Shown here: positions 30,160 to 37,933 of the stretch, piece after piece
Layout: each line of letters begins with the position of its first letter
Position numbering within the stretch: the stretch's first letter is position 1
Source: Actinomycetospora cinnamomea
GTDB lineage: Bacteria > Actinomycetota > Actinomycetes > Mycobacteriales > Pseudonocardiaceae
NCBI RefSeq assembly: GCF_003096675.1
Contig: NZ_QEKW01000006.1
Location: forward strand, 62,001 to 126,000
Length of the DNA: 64,000 nucleotides
Direction: 5' to 3'
Position numbers and translations under genes: made by a program
The notes under the pieces: generated by a model
Seen by the model: only the letters and a program-made list of their open reading frames with translations
Database searches by the model: none
Told to the model about the DNA's origin: nothing

Positions 30160-31161
30160 ATGCAGGACATCCGCTGGGGCATCGCCGGGCCCGGACGCAT
30201 CGCCGCGAACGTCGCCGGGGACCTCGCGCTGGTCGAGGGCACGACCCTGGCGGCCGTCGGCTCGCGTTCGCCCGAGCGCGCCCGGGCCTTCGCCGAGCAG
30301 CACGGGGGTCCCGACACCCGCGGGCACGGCAGCTACCGCGCGCTCGTCGAGGACCCGGACGTCGACGTCGTCTACATCGCCACGCCGCACCCCCAGCATG
30401 CCGCGATCGCGGTGGCGTGCCTCGAGGCCGGCAAGGCCGTGCTCGTCGAGAAGACGTTCACCGCGACGCTGGCGGGCGCCTGGCGGGTGGTCGACACGGC
30501 GCGCACCCACGGGGTGTTCGCGATGGAGGCGATGTGGACCCGCTTCCAGCCCGCGGTCGTGCGCCTGCGCGAGCTGATCGGCGAGGGCGCGATCGGGGAG
30601 CCCCGCTCGGTGCAGGCCGACCTCGGCACGGTGCGCGACGTGGACCCGGACGACCGGCTGTTCTCGCTCGAGCTGGGCGGTGGCGCGCTGCTCGACCTCG
30701 GCGTCTACCCCGTCTCGTTCGCGCAGATGGTGCTGGGCACGCCGGACCGCGTCCACGCCATGGCCAACCGCGAGACCACCGACGTCGACGCCGACGGGGC
30801 CATGCTGCTGGGGTTCCCCGAGGGCCGGTTCGCGACGGTGCAGACCTCGTTCCACAGCCCGTCGCCCGGCCAGGCGCGGGTGTTCGGGACGACGGGCTGG
30901 ATCGACGTGCTGCCCCGCTTCCACCACCCGAGCACGATCGTGCTGCACCACGGCATCGACGACGAGGGCGAGCGCATCGAGCTCCCCGCCACCGGCCGCG
31001 GGCTCTACCACGAGCTGGTGGAGGTCACCGAGTGCCTGCGCCGTGGCGCCACCGAGAGCACGGTGATGCCGCTCGACGACACGCTCGCCGTGCAGGGCGT
31101 GCTCGCCGAGGCGGCCGACCAGCTCGGGCTCGTGTTCCGCGAGGACGACACCGCGGTGTGA
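30160..31161 (+). CDS. Gfo/Idh/MocA-family oxidoreductase
   Basis: 333 residues from ATG 30160 (MQDIRWGIAGPGRIA); GTG 30151 is an alternative. The Rossmann motif GIAGPGRIA, then VYIATPHPQHAAIAVACLEAGKAVLVEKTFT with the family's EK(P) motif, here EKT with Pro replaced by Thr, and GGGALLDLGVYPV (catalytic Asp/His region, with Tyr where many have His). NAD(P)-dependent oxidation or reduction of a sugar, polyol or dihydrodiol; the substrate is unknown. Resembles the trans-1,2-dihydrobenzene-1,2-diol dehydrogenase subgroup. Confidence 0.85.
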   Translation: MQDIRWGIAGPGRIAANVAGDLALVEGTTLAAVGSRSPERARAFAEQHGGPDTRGHGSYRALVEDPDVDVVYIATPHPQHAAIAVACLEAGKAVLVEKTFTATLAGAWRVVDTARTHGVFAMEAMWTRFQPAVVRLRELIGEGAIGEPRSVQADLGTVRDVDPDDRLFSLELGGGALLDLGVYPVSFAQMVLGTPDRVHAMANRETTDVDADGAMLLGFPEGRFATVQTSFHSPSPGQARVFGTTGWIDVLPRFHHPSTIVLHHGIDDEGERIELPATGRGLYHELVEVTECLRRGATESTVMPLDDTLAVQGVLAEAADQLGLVFREDDTAV

Positions 31162-31212
31162 CGCGCTGTCACGAGCGCGCGCCCCTACCCTTCTCACGAC
31201 GAGGGGGGAGCC

Positions 31213-32337
31213 ATGCCGGAGGGGGACCAGGGCGCGCCACCGGGACGGCGCGTGACGTCGCCGCACCGCGGGCTGCGCCGGGCGACCACCGAACGGGCGA
31301 TCCTGGAGTGCGTCGCCGCCGAGAGCGGCCCGCTGACGCGCGCGGAGCTGGCGCGGCGCACGGCCATCTCGCCCCCGGCCGTCAGCGAGGCGGTCCGGCG
31401 GCTCGAGGCCGGCCGGGTGCTCGTCGCCGTCGGCCCGCGCTCGGGGGTGCCGGGCGCCGTCGCCACCCTCTACGACCTCGCCCCGGGGGTCGGCGTCGTC
31501 GCCGCCGTCGAGATCCACCGGACCGCGGTGCGCGCGGCGGTCGGCGACCTCCTCGGGCGCATGCTCGAGACCACCGACCACGACCCGCCCCGCGACGGTC
31601 ACGACGTGCTGGCGCGGCTGCACGAGGCCCTCGCCGAGGTGCGCGCACGCTGGGAGGCCCGGGGGCGGCCGCTGCGCGCGGTGGCGGTGTCGATCGCCAA
31701 CCCCGTCGACCCGGCGACCGGGCGCGTCGTCGAGCTGCACGAGTCCGCCTTCCCGGCCGGGGTGCTCGGCGCCGACGACGTCCGCGGTGTCGACCCGGCG
31801 ATGGTCGTGCTCGACAACGACGTCAACTTCGCCGCCCTCGCCGAGCGCGACCACGGCGCCGCCACCGGTGCACCGTCCTTCGCGTACCTCCACGTCGGCG
31901 AGCGGGACAGCGTCGGGCTGGGCCTCGTCGTCGACGGGGTCCTCGTCCGCGGGGCCCGCGGCCTCGCCGGGGAGATCGGCTACCTGCCCCTCGGCGGCGG
32001 CTCCGAACGCTTCCGCTTCGGCGAGGCGATGGCCGCCCAGGGGCTGGGCGCCGGCGAGGACGCCCCGGACGAGGCCGGCCTGGCCACCGCGGGGCGCATG
32101 CTGGGCGAGGCGGCCGTCGCCGTCTGCGCGATCGTGGATCCCGGGATGCTCGTGCTCGGCGGGCCGGTCGGCCTGCGCCCGGGCCTGCTCCGCCACGTCG
32201 CCGCCACGGTCGTCGAGCTCGCCCCACGTGAGGTGCCGGTGGTGGCCGGCGCCCTGGGCGGGACCGCGCCCCTGCGGGGTGCGTTGGCCGAGGCACGCCG
32301 GCGGGCGTGGGAGGGGCTCGTCTCCGCCCGCGGGTGA
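31213..32337 (+). CDS. ROK-family transcriptional regulator
   Basis: 374 residues from ATG 31213 with a strong AGGGGGGAG site; TACCCT at 31186-31191 is a likely -10. An N-terminal winged helix (LTRAELARRTAISPPAVSEAVRRLEAGRVL) precedes an NagC/XylR-type ROK domain: AVAVSIANPVDP, VLDNDVNFAALAERD, GLGLVVDGVLVRGARGLAGEIGYL. The usual zinc-binding CxCGxxGC motif is absent after GEIGYLPL. It probably senses a sugar. The adjacent Gfo/Idh/MocA gene is a plausible target. Confidence 0.87.
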   Translation: MPEGDQGAPPGRRVTSPHRGLRRATTERAILECVAAESGPLTRAELARRTAISPPAVSEAVRRLEAGRVLVAVGPRSGVPGAVATLYDLAPGVGVVAAVEIHRTAVRAAVGDLLGRMLETTDHDPPRDGHDVLARLHEALAEVRARWEARGRPLRAVAVSIANPVDPATGRVVELHESAFPAGVLGADDVRGVDPAMVVLDNDVNFAALAERDHGAATGAPSFAYLHVGERDSVGLGLVVDGVLVRGARGLAGEIGYLPLGGGSERFRFGEAMAAQGLGAGEDAPDEAGLATAGRMLGEAAVAVCAIVDPGMLVLGGPVGLRPGLLRHVAATVVELAPREVPVVAGALGGTAPLRGALAEARRRAWEGLVSARG

Positions 32338-32549
32338 TCCATCGCCCCCCCGCGGAGGACATCGGTTGCGCCGGAAGGTCGTCCTCGGCGGTGAGCGGCG
32401 CCACGCGCGGATCCCCAAAATCGTCCGACGACACGGGTTTAATGATCTTGACCTGCACCCGTTACGCTGCCGTGACCAAGCTCGTTGGTCCTTAAAGCTC
32501 CCCCCACCGCGGCGTTCGGTCCATTCCGGCCGCCCGAAAGGACTTCTCG
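32338..32549 (+). promoter_or_regulatory. Upstream region of the molybdenum hydroxylase operon
   Basis: A 212-base gap, AT-richer than average. TACGCT (32463-32468) and TTGACC (32448-32453) are promoter-like words but not at normal spacing to each other. ACCAA-GCTCG-TTGGT (32475-32489) is a small perfect inverted repeat that could be an operator. GAAAGGA before ATG 32550 is the ribosome site. I do not recognise a riboswitch. Confidence 0.3.
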
Positions 32550-35066
32550 ATGCCGGCCAAGCACCGCACCGAAGCCCCCGGGCCGTCCCGGCACCGCTGG
32601 GTGAGCCCCACCGCGGGCGCCCCCGACGGCATGAGGCGCCGTCGCTTCCTCGGCTACCTGATCGCCGCACCGACGCTCGCCGTCGGGGTCAAGCTGACGG
32701 CCGACTCGGTCCTCGAGGCCGAGGCGCTGCCCTCGCCCACGCCCGAGGTGTCGGAGGTCTACGACCTGTCCGACCTGCTGCTCGACTCCACGCGACCGAC
32801 GGCGAACCTCATCACGATCGTCGTGAACTCCGACGGCACCGTCTCCTTCACGATCCCGCGGGCCGAGAGCGGCCAGGGCATCACGACCACGGCGGCGATG
32901 CTGATCGCCGAGGAGATGGACATCCCCGTCTCCGACGTCACCGTCGACCTCGCCGACGCCCGACCCGAGCTGCTGTTCAACCAGCAGACCCAGGGCTCGG
33001 CCTCGGTCATCTCCATCTACACCCCGGTGCGCGTCGCGGCCGCGCTGGCCCGCGGGCGGCTGCTCGAGGCGGCGGCCACGATCCTCGGCGACGAGGCCGA
33101 GAACCTCCGCACCACCGGCGGCCGGGTGCTCTCCACCGCCGGCTCGTCCATCCCGTTCGCCGAGCTGGCCGCGGCGGCGGCGAACGCGGTGACGCGGGAG
33201 GCCGTGACCGAGCTCAAGCCGGTCGACGAGTTCAGCGTCATCGGCACCGAGCAGCGCCGCGACGACGTCGTCGCCGCGGTGACCGGGCGCAAGAAGTACA
33301 CGATGGACCTCGAGGTCCCCGACGCTCTGCCGACGATGATCGCCCGGCCGCCGACGATCAAGGGCACGGTCGAGTCGGTCAACAACCTCGACGAGGTCCG
33401 CTCGATGCCCGGGGTCACCGACGTCGTGGAGATCTCAACCGACGCCGAGCCCGGACGCGGGACCACGTCCTCGGCGGTCGCGGTCCGGGCGCGCACCTTC
33501 GGCCAGTGCATCGACGCGGTGAACGCCCTGGACATCACCTGGGGCCGGGGCAATGTCGACGGCGAGTCCGACGCGTCGATCCTGGCCCAGCTGCGCGAGG
33601 CGCCGGCGCCGGCCAACCTGCCCTCGCCGACGCCGCTCGACGAGGTCGGCGGACAGCTCCCGCTCGTGACCGAACCCGTCGGCGACGTCCTCGACGGGGT
33701 CGGGGCGACCGAGTCGATCGACCAGGAGTTCGTCTTCTACTGGCGCAGCAACGCCGCCATGGAACCCAACGTCGCCATCGCCGACGTGCGCGACGGCGAG
33801 GCGGAGGTCTGGACCCCCAGCCAGATCCCGATCGTCACCCAGACCCAGCTCGCCCAGGTGCTCGACCTGCCCCAGAGCCAGGTGACCGTGCACGTCCCGC
33901 GGGGCGGGGGCGCCTTCGGCCGCCGGCTGTTCAGCGACGCCGCGCTCGACGCCGCGCGGGTGTCGAAGGAGATCGGCAAGCCGGTGCGGCTCATGTGGCA
34001 CCGGGCCGACGAGTGCCGCGCCGGCCGCGTCCACCCGATGTGCATCTCGCGGGTGCGCGCCACCTACAGCCCGAGCGCCGGTGAGGTCGTCGCCTTCGAG
34101 CAGCGGCAGACGAGCGTCGCGACCGACTACACCGAGTCGTTCGGCGACATGATCACGTCGCAGGCCGCGAAGCTGCCGTTCGCCAACGAGCTCACGCTCT
34201 CCCAGACGGTGTTCCTGCTGACCGCCAGCGTTCCGTACGACCTCGGGGCGATCGTGCTCGGCTACAACGAGATCTTCGACTTCGACCGGTTCGCCACCGG
34301 AAGCGTCCGCAACCTCAACAACCAGGACTTCCGGCCCGCCCAGGAGCTCGTCGTCGACCAGCTCGCCGAGCGGCTGGGCGAGGACCCCCTGGAGTTCCGG
34401 CTCGACCGTGTCGAGGACGAGCGCGCGAAGGCCGTGCTGGAGGCTGTCCGCGACGAGGGCGAGTGGGGCCGGGACCTGCCCGACGGCGTCGCGCAGGGCG
34501 TGGTGGTGCACAACGAGTACAAGGGCACCGTGGCCGTGCTGGCCGAGGTCGACACGCGCCCGCAGACGACCGGCCGGGAGATCCCCGGGGCCACCACCGG
34601 GCCGCGGGTCCGCAGGGTCACCGTGGCGGTCGACGTCGGGCTGCCCATCAACCCGCTCGGTCTCAAGGCCCAGATGGAGGGCGGGGTGATGACCGGGATC
34701 TCCCACGTCTTCACCGGCAGCCTCCACCTGCGCGACGGCAACTTCCTCGAGGGCAGCTGGGACGACTACCGCTACACCCGGTTCTGGAACGCCCCGACCG
34801 AGATCAACGTCGTCGTCATGCCCGCGAGCGGCGACCGCCCCGGCGGCGCCGGCGAGCTCGCCGTGGGTGCGGCGACGGCCGCGGTGGCCTGCGCCTACGC
34901 CCGGGCGACCGGGGAGATGCCCACCAGCTTCCCCATCGGCCACACCAAGGACGTGCCCTTCGAGGTCAAGGACTTCGTGCCGCCGCTCCCCCCGTCGCCC
35001 GTCGACGGCCTGACGGCCTACCCGGCGCCGTCCGCGGCCGGCCCGGCCTTCGACCCCTCGAGCTGA
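32550..35066 (+). CDS. Molybdopterin-binding large subunit of a xanthine-dehydrogenase-family (isoquinoline 1-oxidoreductase-like) enzyme, Tat-exported
   Basis: 838 residues from ATG 32550 (AAAGGA upstream). A twin-arginine signal lies at 28-55: MRRRRFLGYLIAAPTLAVG. Family segments: FTIPRAESGQGITTTAAML, the Moco-binding GGGGAFGRRLF (~450), VRLMWHRADECRAG, GAVILGYNE-like core, and the C-terminal GGAGELAVGAATAAVACA carrying the catalytic Glu. The enzyme would hydroxylate an aldehyde or N-heterocycle using water, outside the membrane. It is followed ten bases on by its 2Fe-2S subunit, then by tatA, tatC and tatB. No separate FAD subunit or XdhC-like maturation protein is present, consistent with the IorAB type, which passes electrons to a cytochrome or quinone. 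Confidence 0.88.
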   Translation: MPAKHRTEAPGPSRHRWVSPTAGAPDGMRRRRFLGYLIAAPTLAVGVKLTADSVLEAEALPSPTPEVSEVYDLSDLLLDSTRPTANLITIVVNSDGTVSFTIPRAESGQGITTTAAMLIAEEMDIPVSDVTVDLADARPELLFNQQTQGSASVISIYTPVRVAAALARGRLLEAAATILGDEAENLRTTGGRVLSTAGSSIPFAELAAAAANAVTREAVTELKPVDEFSVIGTEQRRDDVVAAVTGRKKYTMDLEVPDALPTMIARPPTIKGTVESVNNLDEVRSMPGVTDVVEISTDAEPGRGTTSSAVAVRARTFGQCIDAVNALDITWGRGNVDGESDASILAQLREAPAPANLPSPTPLDEVGGQLPLVTEPVGDVLDGVGATESIDQEFVFYWRSNAAMEPNVAIADVRDGEAEVWTPSQIPIVTQTQLAQVLDLPQSQVTVHVPRGGGAFGRRLFSDAALDAARVSKEIGKPVRLMWHRADECRAGRVHPMCISRVRATYSPSAGEVVAFEQRQTSVATDYTESFGDMITSQAAKLPFANELTLSQTVFLLTASVPYDLGAIVLGYNEIFDFDRFATGSVRNLNNQDFRPAQELVVDQLAERLGEDPLEFRLDRVEDERAKAVLEAVRDEGEWGRDLPDGVAQGVVVHNEYKGTVAVLAEVDTRPQTTGREIPGATTGPRVRRVTVAVDVGLPINPLGLKAQMEGGVMTGISHVFTGSLHLRDGNFLEGSWDDYRYTRFWNAPTEINVVVMPASGDRPGGAGELAVGAATAAVACAYARATGEMPTSFPIGHTKDVPFEVKDFVPPLPPSPVDGLTAYPAPSAAGPAFDPSS

Positions 35067-35076
35067 GGAGCTCCCC

Positions 35077-35553
35077 ATGCCCCCCCACACCTTCAAGGTC
35101 AACGGCCGGCAGGTCACGGTCGACACCGAGGACGACGTGCGCATGCTCTGGGTGCTCCGCGACCTCCTCGGCATCACCGGGCCGAAGTACGGCTGCGGCA
35201 TCAACGTCTGCAAGGCCTGCACCAGCCACATCAACGGCCGGGCGTTCAACCCCTGCTCCGTGCCGGTCAGCCAGATCGCGCCGACCGACGAGATCACCAC
35301 GATCGAAGGGCTGCCCGACACCGTCGGCGCCGACCTGCACCCGATGCAGGAGGCGTGGATCGACCGGGACGTGCCGCAGTGCGGCTACTGCCAGCCCGGC
35401 CAGATCATGGCCGCCGTCGATCTCGTGAAGAAGGTCCAGGCCGAGGGCGGGACCGTCACCGACGACGACATCGACGAGATCCGCAACATGTGCGCCTGCG
35501 GCACCTACGGCCGCATCCGCGAGGCCATCAAGCAGGGCGCCGACAACATGTGA
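35077..35553 (+). CDS. 2Fe-2S small subunit of the molybdenum hydroxylase
   Basis: 158 residues from ATG 35077 with GGAG upstream. N-terminal plant-type ferredoxin domain: YGCGINVCKACTSHINGR and FNPCSVP (first cluster, four Cys). The C-terminal helical domain has QCGYCQPGQIM and MCACGTYGRI (second cluster). It conveys electrons from Moco. It lacks its own signal, so it should travel with the Tat-targeted large subunit, a hitch-hiker arrangement known for IorA-type subunits. Confidence 0.93.
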   Translation: MPPHTFKVNGRQVTVDTEDDVRMLWVLRDLLGITGPKYGCGINVCKACTSHINGRAFNPCSVPVSQIAPTDEITTIEGLPDTVGADLHPMQEAWIDRDVPQCGYCQPGQIMAAVDLVKKVQAEGGTVTDDDIDEIRNMCACGTYGRIREAIKQGADNM

Positions 35554-35598
35554 GCCCGGCCCACCCTCCCCCCGTCTTCCACCTGAAGGGACATCGTC

Positions 35599-35904
35599 GT
35601 GACCGGAGCCCTGAGCCCCTCCCACTGGCTGGTCATCCTCGTCGTGGTGCTGCTGCTGTTCGGCGCCAAGCGGCTGCCCGACGCCGCGCGCGGCGTCGGC
35701 CGCTCGCTGCGCATCTTCAAGGCCGAGACCTCGGCGCTGTCCGAGGACGGCAAGAAGGACCCGGAGCCGGCCCTCGAGCCCGGCACCGTGGCCGCCACCG
35801 GTTCCCCCGCGACCGGTTCCCCCGCGACCGGTTCCCCCGCGACCGGTTCCCCCGCCACGGCCGACGCCCCCGCGACGCGGACCACGAACTCCTCGACGGT
35901 CTGA
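35599..35904 (+). CDS. tatA: Twin-arginine translocase subunit TatA
   Basis: 101 residues from GTG 35599. One N-terminal membrane helix (HWLVILVVVLLLFG) and the hinge FGAKRLPDAARGVGRSLRIFKAE are diagnostic. The acidic/polar tail contains four PATGS repeats encoded by 15-bp tandem units. TatA forms the pore-like assembly that passes folded Tat substrates. It sits 45 bases after the hydroxylase small subunit, so a joint operon is likely. Confidence 0.93.
   Translation: MTGALSPSHWLVILVVVLLLFGAKRLPDAARGVGRSLRIFKAETSALSEDGKKDPEPALEPGTVAATGSPATGSPATGSPATGSPATADAPATRTTNSSTV
35797..35856 (+). repeat. 15-bp tandem repeat within tatA
   Basis: Four head-to-tail copies of ACCGGTTCCCCCGCG; the last copy differs at the final base. 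They encode T-G-S-P-A repeats in the cytoplasmic tail, and copy number could vary between strains without shifting frame. Confidence 0.95.
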
Positions 35905-35919
35905 GGAGTGCCCACGCGG

Positions 35920-36795
35920 ATGCGGGGGTGGACACGCGGGTGGCCCGGGCGGCGGCGCCGCGACCCCGAGGCGACGATGACGGTGCTCGACCACCTGCTG
36001 GAGCTGCGCCGCCGCCTGGCGTGGGCGCTGGTCGCACTGGCGATCGGCACGGCGGCCGCGTTCGTCTGGTACGAGCACGCGGTGCTGGGCGTGCCCAGCC
36101 TCGGCGCGCTGCTCATCGAGCCCTACTGCTCGCTGCCCGCTCAGGCCCGGGCCGGTTTGAACGGCACCGACTGCCGCCTGCTGGCCACCGGCCCGTTCGA
36201 CCAGTTCCTCCTGCGGGTCAAGGTCGCCCTGACCGCCGGCGTGGTGCTGTCGGCCCCGGGCTGGCTCGCCAAGCTGTGGGCCTTCGTCACCCCGGGCCTG
36301 CAGCGTCACGAGCGGCGGGGCGCCGTACTGTTCATCAGCACGGCGTCCGCGCTGTTCGCGGGCGGTGCGGTGCTGGCGTACCTCCTGGTCGCCCACGCCC
36401 TGGGATTCCTGCTGATGATCGGCAACAGCGTGCAGATCACGGCGCTGCGGGGTGACGAGTACTACTCGCTGGTGCTCTCGCTGATGGTCGTCTTCGGCGT
36501 CGGCTTCCTGACCCCGCTGGTGGTGGTCATGCTCAACCGCGTCGGCGTCGTCTCCTACCAGCGGCTCGCGAGCTGGCGGCGGGGCCTGATCTTCGCCGCG
36601 TTCCTGTTCGCCGGCGTCGCCACCCCCGGCGGCGACCCGATCTCGATGGCGGTCCTGGGCGTGGTGCTGTGCGTGCTGCTCGAGGCGGCCGTGCAGGTCT
36701 GCCGGCTGCAGGACCGCCGCCGCGCCCGCCGGGACGCGGGCTGGGACGACGTCGACGACGACCGCCCGTCCCCGCTGCCCGACACCGTCGGCTGA
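35920..36795 (+). CDS. tatC: Twin-arginine translocase subunit TatC
   Basis: 291 residues from ATG 35920, preferred over GTG 35908 because GAGGAG (35903-35908) is then at a workable distance. TatC features: VLDHLLELRRRLAWALVAL (canonical HLxELRxRL), FDQFLLRVKVALTAGVVLSAPGWLAKLWAFVTPGL, then SLVLSLMVVFGVGFLTPLVVVML and AGVATPGGDPISM. Six membrane segments fit. It recognises the twin-arginine signal. It sits between tatA and tatB. Confidence 0.95.
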   Translation: MRGWTRGWPGRRRRDPEATMTVLDHLLELRRRLAWALVALAIGTAAAFVWYEHAVLGVPSLGALLIEPYCSLPAQARAGLNGTDCRLLATGPFDQFLLRVKVALTAGVVLSAPGWLAKLWAFVTPGLQRHERRGAVLFISTASALFAGGAVLAYLLVAHALGFLLMIGNSVQITALRGDEYYSLVLSLMVVFGVGFLTPLVVVMLNRVGVVSYQRLASWRRGLIFAAFLFAGVATPGGDPISMAVLGVVLCVLLEAAVQVCRLQDRRRARRDAGWDDVDDDRPSPLPDTVG

Positions 36796-36819
36796 TCCCC
36801 ACCCCGAGGAGGTGAGTCC

Positions 36820-37146
36820 GTGTTCGGCATGGGCATGGGCGAGCTGGTGCTGCTCGCCCTGGTCGGGTTCTTCGTCATCGGCCCGGAGCGGCTGCCCGGC
36901 GCCATCCGGTCGCTGGCGTCCGTCGCGACCAGGGCCAAGGAGTACGCGGCCTCGGTGCGCGAGCAGGTCGACTCGGCCGCCGACCTCGCCGAGGTCCGCC
37001 GCCAGCTCGACGAGCTGCGCGAGCCGCTCGCCGAGATCCGGTCCGCCGACCCGCGGCGGGCCGTGCGGGACGCGTTCCGGGAGGTGCCCGAGGCCGTCGG
37101 CCAGCCCGAGCCCCGTGTCCGGGTGCGCACCCGCTCGCGGATCTAG
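36820..37146 (+). CDS. tatB: Twin-arginine translocase subunit TatB
   Basis: 108 residues from GTG 36820 with GAGGAGG nine bases upstream. The short N-terminus MFGMGMGELVLLALVGFFVIGPERLPG has the TatB-type GPERLP hinge (Glu before Arg) that separates TatB from TatA. A long amphipathic helix follows (AASVREQVDSAADLAEVRRQLDELREPL). The TAG stop shares CTAG with the convergent DUF429 gene. Confidence 0.9.
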   Translation: MFGMGMGELVLLALVGFFVIGPERLPGAIRSLASVATRAKEYAASVREQVDSAADLAEVRRQLDELREPLAEIRSADPRRAVRDAFREVPEAVGQPEPRVRVRTRSRI

Positions 37147-37916
37147 GGAAGCCAGAGCGCGCCCTCGATCGTCTCGGGCCGGCCGGCCGGGACCGCGCGC
37201 AGCGCCCGCAGGGTGTCGCGGTGCTCGGCCATGTCCAGCGCGGACAGGGCCGCGTCGAAGGCGTCCTCGCTCGCGGTGACCTCGTCCCGCAACGCCGGCG
37301 GGACCCGCGGATCGGACTCGACGACCCGGCGGCGTGCCGCGGGCGAGCGCTTGACCACCGGACCGGTGTGGACGCGCGGATAGATCTCGACCACGGTCGA
37401 GGGGCCGGCGTCGTCGAACGGCCACACCGCGAACCCGGCCTCCCGCAGCCGGGCGAGGTGCGGCATCCCGCGCAGCGAGCCGGTGCCGACCGCGCCGGCT
37501 CCGCCGATCTGGAACGTCGAGCGCGGGTCGAACCCGGCGGCCCGGGCGGCCTCCTCGGTGGCCCGCAGGCCGGGCCGCGCCGGGTCGAGCGGCGGCCGCG
37601 GCCGCGGCCCGCGGCCCCAGAACGGCGGCCGGCAGGCACGCAGCCACTCCTCGCCCTCGCGCTCCACGAGGTCCCAGAGCGCGGCGACGTCGGCGCACCC
37701 CTGCTCGCGGGCGAACCACGCCGGCAGCCCGAAGGAGAAGTCGAGGCCGACGACGAGCGGACCGGCGTCCGCGCGGGCGAGGAGGTGCTCGACCACGCCC
37801 TCGCGGTCGAGCCCGCCCCGGACCTCGAGCAACCGACCCGGGACCGCGCTCGCGACGCGGATGCGGTGGTGCGCGGCACGCTGGTCGCCCGACCAGTCCA
37901 CTGCGAGCACCTGCAC
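37143..37916 (-). CDS. DUF429 family protein (predicted RNase H-fold nuclease)
   Basis: 257 residues from GTG 37916 (VQVLAVDWSGDQRAAHHRIR). The start LAVDWSGD and later VVGLDFSFGLPAWF fit the DUF429/COG2410 pattern of acidic residues on RNase H-like strands. STFQIGGAGAVGTGSLRGMP, VEIYPRVHTGPVVK and SEDAFDAALSALDM are other recognisable blocks. Function is not established; a nuclease role is inferred from the fold. It begins 17 bases after the stop of the ligase-like histidine kinase on the same strand, so the two probably share a transcript. Confidence 0.75.
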   Translation of the reverse strand: MQVLAVDWSGDQRAAHHRIRVASAVPGRLLEVRGGLDREGVVEHLLARADAGPLVVGLDFSFGLPAWFAREQGCADVAALWDLVEREGEEWLRACRPPFWGRGPRPRPPLDPARPGLRATEEAARAAGFDPRSTFQIGGAGAVGTGSLRGMPHLARLREAGFAVWPFDDAGPSTVVEIYPRVHTGPVVKRSPAARRRVVESDPRVPPALRDEVTASEDAFDAALSALDMAEHRDTLRALRAVPAGRPETIEGALWLP

Positions 37917-37933
37917 GGCGTCCCGCGTGCTGC

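Noticed and set aside
32445-32492. Molybdenum-cofactor riboswitch upstream of the hydroxylase
   Set aside because: Only one 5-bp stem is visible; the multi-stem Moco fold was not found.
34966-37719. 917-codon minus-strand frame over the tat genes
   Set aside because: It covers hydroxylase, tatA, tatC and tatB in antisense; no domain, strongly biased composition.
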